From contig CAZBNS010000063.1 in the NCBI GenBank assembly GCA_964493475.1, positions 1-10,210 on the forward strand: 10,210 nt of DNA, written 5' to 3'. Made by a program: the position numbers and the translations under genes. A model generated the notes under the pieces. It did not search any database and had not been told where the DNA came from. It saw only the letters and a list, made by a program, of their open reading frames with translations. Numbering within the stretch: position 1 is the first letter of the stretch; each line of letters starts with the position of its first letter. The DNA comes from CALXSC01 sp964493475. GTDB lineage: Bacteria; Pseudomonadota; Alphaproteobacteria; Rickettsiales; UBA1997. This document shows positions 1-6,200 of the stretch, in pieces.

Positions 1-18
1 CGAATCCCAGCTGAGTGA
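1..18 (+). tRNA. possible 3' end of a tRNA, cut by the window edge
   Basis: The first bases (CGAATCCC...) match the second half of a tRNA T-loop (TTCGAATC) running into the 3' side of a T-stem. Counting from the conserved C56-R57-A58, bases 6-10 would be the T-stem 3' strand, 11-17 the acceptor 3' strand and 18 the discriminator. The intrinsic terminator starts three bases later, as is common for a tRNA transcript. The 5' part lies outside the window, so pairing cannot be tested and no anticodon can be assigned. No CCA is encoded. It could instead be an unrelated gene end. Confidence 0.35.
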
Positions 19-20
19 CA

Positions 21-49
21 AAAAGAGAGCATACGCTCTCTTTTTTGTT
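21..49 (+). terminator. intrinsic terminator after the upstream (tRNA-like) gene
   Basis: There is a perfect 10-bp stem, AAAAGAGAGC at 21-30 and GCTCTCTTTT at 35-44, with an ATAC tetraloop and a run of T at 41-46 continuing into GTTT. The A-run on the left arm means it could also work on the minus strand. It ends transcription entering from the left edge, so it does not belong to any gene inside the window. Confidence 0.8.
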
Positions 50-149
50 TTATATCAAACCATCTCATCCATTATCACATGTATACGCTTTACATTCTCT
101 TTTCTGAAAAAATTGACAAACAAGCATAAATGAGCCCAGATTTGAATTG

Positions 150-209
150 CCTCGGGCTTCAGCCCAAGGTGTAGATTTTCAACATCAACAAACTGGGGCT
201 TTAGCCCAA
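150..209. repeat. pair of REP-like palindromes (GGGCTTCAGCCC type)
   Basis: Two related imperfect palindromes sit close together. One is CCTCGGGCT/TC/AGCCCAAGG at 150-169; the other is TGGGGCT/TT/AGCCCAA at 194-209. They share the core GGGCTTyAGCCC. A half-site, TGAGCCCA, occurs just upstream at 131-138. Short palindromes of this type occur in pairs in Bacteroidota intergenic DNA and can be mobilised by REP-associated tyrosine transposases (IS200/IS605-like TnpA). No such transposase is in the window, so only the palindromes are seen and the REP assignment is inferred. A minus-strand open frame across them (55-246) is repeat read-through rather than a gene. Confidence 0.6.
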
Positions 210-288
210 CATTTCGCACATTCCGTCTGAACACACATTTTCGCATTTACCAACCAGTTCCCGCGGCCGGTCAAAATGCTCGTTCATC

Positions 289-324
289 CAATCTCTACGA
301 TTCAGTTCGCATCAATCTCTACGA
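289..324. repeat. 12-bp direct repeat, 24-bp spacing
   Basis: CAATCTCTACGA occurs at 289-300 and again, perfectly, at 313-324, with 12 bases between the copies. There are only two copies. No gene or palindrome explains it. It could be a decayed tandem duplication or the edge of an inserted element. Confidence 0.5.
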
Positions 325-350
325 AGGTTTAACAATGGTAAATAAGGTTT

Positions 351-534
351 TTGAATTAGGCTTTTATCTAATACCTTCAGTTTTTGACTAACCCAGAGGG
401 TTAGCATGTTTATAGAAAATGGACAAGGGGGGAACATGCGACCCCGATGGGGTCGAACCTTTAGCTATGACTATCAATCTATAAACATTCGATGCCTCTG
501 GCATCTGACTTTATTTACTAAATGCCTAATTCAA
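351..534. mobile_element. nested inverted-repeat element of about 184 bp (MITE-like or large REP/BIME-like)
   Basis: The layers are concentric. The outer inverted repeat is TTGAATTAGGCTTTTA (351-366) against TAAATGCCTAATTCAA (519-534), 16 bp with one mismatch. Inside are a perfect hairpin CTAACCC-AGA-GGGTTAG (388-404), a perfect 11-bp inverted repeat ATGTTTATAGA (406-416) / TCTATAAACAT (478-488), a central hairpin CGACCCC-GAT-GGGGTCG (439-455), and a hairpin GATGCC-TCT-GGCATC (491-505). The hairpin loops are all three bases. TAAGGT flanks both sides (343-348 and 535-540), a candidate target duplication, although the left copy is two bases away from the repeat and the word recurs nearby. No open frame encodes a transposase, so any mobility would be in trans. 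Whether it moves is inference; the structure is directly visible. Confidence 0.6.
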
Positions 535-1095
535 TAAGGTATATTCATGCATCATAATACTTTGTACTCAGCAATGCTTGAAGCATACATCCTGTAGCAC
601 TCATGCACTTAGGAACTAAAACCACCGCCTACTGCACCCGAAGAAATAATAAATCCCCTTGACCCCTGCTACTGAGCGATTGCATCGCGTAGTTGAAAAC
701 TGAACATTCTGCCCGCAACAGAATTGGAAATTGAATATTCAATATTGGGTATTCCACTGCCAGCAAATTCCTCATTCCTTGTTCCTTATTTATTATTTCT
801 TGTTTTTGTCGGAACGTTGCGTTCAAGCAGTAAAGAAAAATTAATCGTCAATAATAAATCACGTAACGACCTGCGGCCTTCCTTCCCTGTCTCCCTGCTC
901 CTTACTCCAATCAACCCTGCTCCCTTATGCCTCCTGCCTAAAAAACTAAGGCACTCATATACTCATGCACTTATGAACTAATCAAATAAGGTTTCGGTTT
1001 GAGGGGATTTCTTTTTTTGCTACTTAGGTTTGGCCATAAAAAATAAGGTTTATTCCTGCATCAGACTGACGTCATCGTTGTACATAATACACTGT
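535..1095. repeat. gene-free, repeat-rich intergenic stretch
   Basis: No convincing coding frame is present. It holds several visible pieces. A module 'AATAAGGT..ATTC.TGCATCA ... CATAATAC..TGTACTCA' occurs at 534-570 and again, with an insertion, at 1042-1100. ACTCATGCACTTAGGAACTAA-type words lie at 599-619 and 961-981, with one difference in 21. Small perfect hairpins with 3-base loops sit at 574-586 (ATGCT/AGCAT), 676-688 (GCGAT/ATCGC) and 812-824 (GAACG/CGTTC). A perfect 14-bp palindrome, ATTGAATATTCAAT, is at 730-743. There is a pyrimidine-rich run at about 876-939 on the plus strand and another at about 769-810. A plus-strand open frame at 724-981 is made of these runs and has no protein-like pattern. 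Confidence 0.55.
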
Positions 1096-1180
1096 ACTCA
1101 TGAACTTAGGAACTTAGGAACTCATGAACTTAGGAACTTAGGAACTCATGAACTTAGGAACTTAGGAACTCATGAACTCA
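1096..1180. repeat. 24-bp tandem repeat built from 8-bp words
   Basis: Three full perfect copies of a 24-bp unit start at 1096, 1120 and 1144, with a partial fourth from 1168. Each unit is itself three 8-bp words: ACTCATGA, ACTTAGGA, ACTTAGGA. Because 24 is a multiple of three, one frame is open through it and would read as repeated THELRNLG, but that frame begins on a TTG in repeat DNA and has no other protein-like content. Related words occur at 599-619 and 961-981, so the array probably grew from a dispersed module. Confidence 0.85.
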
Positions 1181-1274
1181 ACCTTTGCTTTGCCATAAAA
1201 TACCTATTGCATTATCAGAAAAAAAAATGTTAATTTGTTAATTAATGTAATCGTATACCAACAAATACATTCAA

Positions 1275-1946
1275 TTGGTGAACATATTATACCTACATAC
1301 AAGCAACCGTTCAGCGGAAGTTAAGCGTTCAATTACTGTAACGCACTTATTGTCTGGTATATGTGCCTTATTCCTTGGGACTTCTTCCCTACCCGTTCTT
1401 GCCAACACCGATTCAGTTGTAGTGGTTCAGCTTAACGACGAGGCCAGGATAGTTGTTGCATCGTCCGACAGTTCAACCCTCTCGATTAGTGAAGGAACGA
1501 TTGCTGCAAGCCAAGGGTCAACAATCAGGTTGCTCCCCGGAACACACATTAAAGCCAGCGAAGATCAGATAGTAAATATTTGCAGCAAGGCAGAACAAGA
1601 GCAACTGGCGAAAGAAGCAACCCAGCGAAAAGAAAAAGAAATGCTGACCAAGGCTGGAGAAAAGCGCAATGAAGCAAATACACCGCTTACAGCAAGTGAA
1701 GCATTTCCATATTACCATTACGCACAATTACCACCAGAGCCTGCCAGCGTTGAAGAGCAAGCACTAAAGCTAGTGGCAGCGCTGAGCAACAGCAACACCC
1801 CGGTAAGTGCACCGGTAAGTTTTATCGATAAAAAGAGAACAAGCAATACCTGCACAAACTTCACCAGTTCGGCCATTGACAAGGGGTACACCCCTGTATA
1901 CCAATGGGGAGAACGGGCTGAAACAATAAAAATACTGCGCTGTTGA
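1275..1946 (+). CDS. putative exported protein of unknown function
   Basis: A frame of 223 residues opens with TTG (1275) and then GTG (1278). There is no in-frame ATG near the start and no clear ribosome binding site, so the start is uncertain. Residues 17-43 look like a signal peptide: K17-R18, then a hydrophobic stretch (about 20-42) ending V-L-A at 41-43, with cleavage likely after A43. The mature part begins with a beta-type segment with many V, I and S (about 46-105), including an L-L-P-G-T-H-I-K-A phrase. This phrase resembles segments in secreted Bacteroidota surface proteins, from memory and not searched. A charged, probably helical stretch rich in K and E follows (about 106-135), then a P/S/T-rich tail ending in Cys. 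The base composition is richer in G+C than the downstream genes. No family is recognised. It could be a truncated remnant, given the odd start and repeat-rich flanks, but the export signal and uninterrupted frame argue that it was a real gene. Confidence 0.5.
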   Translation: MVNILYLHTSNRSAEVKRSITVTHLLSGICALFLGTSSLPVLANTDSVVVVQLNDEARIVVASSDSSTLSISEGTIAASQGSTIRLLPGTHIKASEDQIVNICSKAEQEQLAKEATQRKEKEMLTKAGEKRNEANTPLTASEAFPYYHYAQLPPEPASVEEQALKLVAALSNSNTPVSAPVSFIDKKRTSNTCTNFTSSAIDKGYTPVYQWGERAETIKILRC

Positions 1947-1959
1947 TTTTCTAAACACG

Positions 1960-2108
1960 AAAACACGAAGGCACAAAGAAAATAATAAAAAGTGTTCCTT
2001 TGTGTTGCACTTAGTGTACTTTGTGGTTAAGCAAAAACACGAAGGCGCAAGGACGCAAAGAAAAAAATTGATGTTCTCTGTGTTAACCTCAGCGAACTCT
2101 GCAGTTAA
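1960..2108. repeat. two diverged tandem copies of a CACGAAGGC...CTTTGTG repeat
   Basis: Copy 1 (1960-2030) and copy 2 (2034-2108) both begin AAAACACGAAGGC and both end in a 33-base stretch finishing GTTAA or AGTTAA. The ends read CTTTGTGTT...GGTTAA and CTCTGTGTT...AGTTAA and align without gaps. Within copy 1, GGCACAAAG (1970-1978) and CTTTGTGTTGC (1999-2009) are partly self-complementary, so each copy could fold as a stem. Sequences of this 'CACAAAG / CTTTGTG' style recur in Bacteroidota spacers. They lie between the exported protein and the tail-fibre-type gene and carry no open frame. Confidence 0.65.
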
Positions 2109-2174
2109 AAAAATTAAAATATTTAATAATTAACCAACATTATTCGATAGTAAAAGTCTAACATCTATTGTGTA

Positions 2175-2924
2175 ATGTCTAAAATCATAAAAAAAATGAA
2201 AACAATAAAAATTATACTTATAGCCGTATTATTTATTAGTGCTTATAGCGCAAGTGCACAGTCAACCAGTTTCTATCATGATGGAACAAATCTATACTAT
2301 ACAGGTGCTGGAAATGTGGGAATTGGAACTACAACTCCAACTTATTTACTAGATGTTACTAAAAACATATTTGAGCCGACTATTGTAATTCACAATGCTG
2401 GAAATGGAGGAGGTGCTGTTTTTAGAATGATTGATGACGCTAGTACAGCAGATTGGAAATTTAAAGCAACGGCAACTGGTGGATTCAAGATTAGAGACCA
2501 AGCAGGTGCCAAAGAAGCATTTACCATCGAGAAAAACTCTAAGGATTATGCATTCTACATAAAGGCAGGTGGAAATATTGGAATTGGAACAAACGCTCCA
2601 ACTACAGCATTGACTGTTGTTGGAACTATATCGTCGACGGGAGCATTAGTTAATGGTAATATAACTTGTAAGGAAGTTGAAGTCACATTATCTGGTTGGC
2701 CAGATTATGTATTCGATAAAGAATATAAATTAAGTCCCTTGTCTGAGGTTGAAAAATATATAAAAGAAAATGGTCATTTACCTGGAATTTCTTCAGCAAA
2801 AGAAATTGAACAGAATGGTTTATCTCTTGGAGAAATGAATAAACAATTAATGCAAAAGGTTGAAGAACTTACACTTTATGTTATTCAATTACAAAAGGAG
2901 GTAAATGAATTAAAGCAACAATAA
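2175..2924 (+). CDS. secreted tail-fibre-type protein with C-terminal helical trimerisation/chaperone-like region
   Basis: The frame has 249 residues from the first ATG. A second ATG at 2196 (M8) gives a cleaner signal peptide, MKTIKIILIAVLFISAYSAS then A-Q, with likely cleavage after A28, so the true start is probably 2196. Two short beta repeats follow, G-N-V-G-I-G-T-T-T-P at 46-55 and G-N-I-G-I-G-T-N-A-P at 133-142. This G-N-(V/I)-G-I-G-T motif is typical of phage-tail-fibre-like surface proteins in Bacteroidota. The C-terminal quarter has W-P-D-Y-V-F-D-K-E-Y (175-184), an H-L-P-G motif (201-204), then L-G-E-M-N and a coiled coil to the end. This is the region annotated in the phylum as tail fibre domain, related in layout to intramolecular chaperones of peptidase S74 proteins, but much shorter and without a visible catalytic dyad. 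It probably forms a trimeric surface fibre or adhesin. A terminator follows it, so it is transcribed separately from the glycan genes. Confidence 0.85.
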   Translation: MSKIIKKMKTIKIILIAVLFISAYSASAQSTSFYHDGTNLYYTGAGNVGIGTTTPTYLLDVTKNIFEPTIVIHNAGNGGGAVFRMIDDASTADWKFKATATGGFKIRDQAGAKEAFTIEKNSKDYAFYIKAGGNIGIGTNAPTTALTVVGTISSTGALVNGNITCKEVEVTLSGWPDYVFDKEYKLSPLSEVEKYIKENGHLPGISSAKEIEQNGLSLGEMNKQLMQKVEELTLYVIQLQKEVNELKQQ

Positions 2925-2972
2925 GGGATTTAATAAATATTTTTATATATCGCAATCAAATATTATAAATTT

Positions 2973-3012
2973 AATAGGGTGTCTCAAGGATAAGGCACCC
3001 TATTTAGTTTAT
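2973..3012 (+). terminator. intrinsic terminator after the tail-fibre-type gene
   Basis: AATAGGGTG (2973-2981) pairs perfectly with CACCCTATT (2996-3004). Three further inner pairs, one of them G-U, extend the stem to about 12 bp around an 8-base loop (CAAGGATA). A T-rich but interrupted tail (TTAGTTTATT) follows. It lies 49 bases after the stop at 2924 and separates that gene from the glycan operon. Confidence 0.75.
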
Positions 3013-3073
3013 TAAATATTTTAGCACAAGCTATCATAAATGAATTACATTTAATACTTTAGATTAAATTCAA

Positions 3074-3118
3074 ATTATTCAAATCAAAATTAATTTCTAT
3101 ATTTTTGATTTGAATAAT
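3074..3118. repeat. perfect 16-bp inverted repeat upstream of the large glycosyltransferase gene
   Basis: ATTATTCAAATCAAAA (3074-3089) is exactly complementary to TTTTGATTTGAATAAT (3103-3118), with a 13-base spacer. It lies 83 bases before the start of the large gene. There is no T-run at either end and a terminator already lies upstream, so a second terminator is not the obvious reading. It could be a leader hairpin, a regulator-binding dyad, or the remnant of a small element. A smaller dyad, GTACTT-GG-AAGTAC, follows at 3132-3145. Confidence 0.6.
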
Positions 3119-3201
3119 CCAAAAAATAGTAGTACTTGGAAGTACCTAAAATCTATATCCAATTCAGTTTGTTTTTCTAATTTTAAAACAAATATAATTG
3201 C

Positions 3202-6200
3202 ATGCTTATGCCTGAAATATATAATGAAAATGCCGCTGTATCTCAACCAGTAATTATTGTTCTAGGAATGCATCGTTCAGGAACATCTCTTGTTGCTCAA
3301 TTAATTGCAGTTTGGGGTGCTTATATGGGAAATGAATTGATCGAAGCTGACGAAAATAATATTGATGGATATTGGGAGAATAAATTATTAGTTACGTTAA
3401 ACGAAAAAATATTAACTTTTATAGGGGCTAAATGGTATTTCCCCCCAGATGAAATTGATGTGCCAAAATTAATAAGTCAATTTGGAACTGAGGCAGAAAT
3501 GATTGTAAAAGAAATGGATTTTAAGCGTGAACCTTGGTGCTGGAAAGATCCACGAATGATATTTCTTCTACCCTTTTGGGAGAAAATTTTAGAGAAACGT
3601 AAGATCATATATGTCAGTTGTTTTAGAAATCCAGATGTTGTTGCAATTTCGTTATTCAAAAGAAACAAATTACCTAAAGATGTAGCCTTATCTCTTTGGC
3701 TATTTACGATGTTGAAAATATCACAAAAACTAAAGGAACGAAATAATTACATTTTAATTGAATATGAAAACCTATTAATGCACCCCGAAGTACAATGCAA
3801 ATTGCTTTTTAATTTTTTAAATGAATCTTTAAATATTAAAAGAAAGAGAGAGGTCCTTGAAAAAATGAGACAGGTAGTTAAGCCACAACTATCTAACACG
3901 AACAAAACTAACATTGCTTCATTAAATTCAGTTCATTTAGAATTATACGAATCACTTAAAAATCAAAAAGTAGAACATACTCCTACAAAAGAACATTCGA
4001 ACATTCATGAATTAAAAAATGTTCTAGCTCTATATGATGCAAGTAGGTTATATTCTCAATTATTCATCTCTCAGAATGGGGCAGAATTTAAAGAAGCAAT
4101 ATCCATTAGAAATGATTTTGAAAGTGAGATGTCTAAAATTGAATTCGATATTAGCCAATTTAAAAACATAACATCATTACGATTTGATCCGCTCAATGAT
4201 TGGGTTGAAATAGAAATCCAAAAAATTGAACTCAAAATTAAAGGAAAAAACATAAGCGATAATGTGCAATATTATTCAAATGCCTTCTACAATCAGGACA
4301 AAATACTACTATTCAATACCATTGATTCACAAATTATAATTGACTTAACGCAGTATAAGAATGATTCTTTAGAAAAGATTGAATTCCATTTAAAATATTT
4401 ATCTTATGGCGAAGTTACGCAAAAACATTTTGCAGAAAATTTCTATAACTATCTTTCAGAAATTTACAACGACCAACAATTAGTAAATCTAAGATCATTT
4501 GCTCTATCTGATTTGAAAAATCTTAATCAAGCTAAACAAAATTTGGTTGAATTGGAAATTGAATATTATAAAAACAAGTCCCTTAAACTTGAAAGTTCAC
4601 TTTTAAAAACAAATCAACAACTCGATGAAAAAAATCAACAACTCGATGAAAAAAATCAACAACTCGATGAAAAAAATCAACAACTCGATGAAAAAAGACA
4701 ACAACTTATTGAAAAAGAAAATGTTCTATTTCATTTGAATAGACAAATTCATTACAATGATATTCAGATTGTTGAACTCACCAATTTTGTTAAAGAAAAA
4801 GATAATTACATTTCAACACTTGAGAAAAAAAATTCTGAAAATCAGCAACTCATTATTGATTTTGAAATTAATCTCAATAAATTAAAAGAATGCATAAAGG
4901 AAATTGAAGCTCAAAATCTCTTTCATCAAACACAAAACAGATTGTATTTTAATGAATTAGAAAATTATAAAAAATCGATTATCTATAAAATATCCAAATT
5001 TATTATGAAATTCATTAGTAGTCTAGATTTAAAACAAATAGGAAGAAATATAATTAAATTCAGAATAAACAAGAAATATAGAAGAATTATTAAATCAAGT
5101 GGGCTATTTGATAAAAAATACTATTTGCAAAATAATCAAGATGTTGCCCAATCTGGAATAGATCCAATATCCCATTTTATTCAATATGGTGGTAATGAAT
5201 TAAGAAATCCAAGTCCTAATTTTGATACAAGATTCTACCTTTCTAATAATAATGATGTCTTAATGTCTGGAATAAACCCACTAATACATTATATTAAATA
5301 TGGAAAAAATGAAAGTCGTCCAATAAAGTCAATATGTGATTCAAAATACTTCGCGGATGAAACTCCTGATCATACTTATAGTACTGATAATAATGAGATT
5401 TCTTATTCTAATATAGATTATATGATTATCAAAAAAAGTGGTCTTTTTGATGAAGAGTATTATTTGAGAAAAAATCCAGATATTTTACAAGCAGGAATTG
5501 ATCCATTACAACATTTTTGCAATTTTGGTTGGAAGGAAGGAAGAAATCCAAGTCCTGATTTTTTAATTAATTTCTATCTTGATACTTATAAGGATGTTAA
5601 ACAATTAAGGATTAATCCTCTTGTTCATTATATAAAATATGGAAAGACTGAAAGCAGACTTTCAAAACCCATTGTAATTGACGATGAAAAGTTGACTATC
5701 GAAGCTGACATATCAGATGTCGAGCAAAAATCAATCGATATTGGAAAACCAACGATTGCTGTTATTGCGCATATCTATTATGTCGATCTATTAGATGAGT
5801 TCCTTCAATATTTTAAAAATATTCCTTTTCGTTATGACTTAATTATAACAACGTCCCTCAGGAATAAAGAATATATTGAAACCAGAATTTATAAGGAAAG
5901 TACTGCCTCTAAACTTACAATTTTATCATATGAGAATAAAGGTCGGGATATTGCTCCGTTTATTGATTTATTAAAAAATTATCTCTTTCAATATCATTTT
6001 GTTTGTAAAATTCACACAAAAAAGAGTAACCATGATACTAATCTTGCAGGTTGGAGAAGATATTTGTTAGACAATCTTCTTGGATCAGATAAAATCATTG
6101 AGAAGATAATTGATGAATTTAACCTTGATGAAAAATTAGGCATCATCTATCCAGTCCAACACCCTTATATCACATTCTTGATGAAGGACCTTCAGTGGGG

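Noticed and set aside
55..246. Minus-strand open frame of 63 codons
   Set aside because: It reads across the two REP-like palindromes; the repeated L-G-L-K-P phrase is the translation of the palindrome, not a protein motif.
724..981. Plus-strand open frame of 85 codons, with an antisense frame at 629-826
   Set aside because: Both run through pyrimidine-rich runs and repeat words. No domain-like pattern, start context or signal is seen.
1096..1180. CRISPR array
   Set aside because: Repeats are contiguous with no unique spacers, the unit is built of 8-bp words, and no cas genes are present.
1030..1233. Plus-strand open frame containing repeated THELRNLG
   Set aside because: The repeat is a 24-bp DNA tandem array whose period is divisible by three, which keeps a frame open by accident.
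1518..1976. Three minus-strand open frames opposite the exported protein
   Set aside because: They overlap each other in different frames and oppose the frame with a recognisable signal peptide; composition is cysteine- and phenylalanine-rich as expected of antisense reading.
2175..2924. Self-cleaving peptidase S74 endosialidase chaperone
   Set aside because: The C-terminal region is much shorter than that family and no serine-lysine cleavage site is visible; only the general layout is similar.
3074..3118. Second intrinsic terminator
   Set aside because: The stem is almost all A-T, with no T-run after it, and a better terminator lies just upstream.
3168..3200. Bacteroidota-type promoter (TTTG at 3168-3171, TATAATTG at 3193-3200)
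   Set aside because: The spacing is acceptable, but a transcript would start at or after the first ATG, and such words are frequent in AT-rich DNA. Not strong enough to list.
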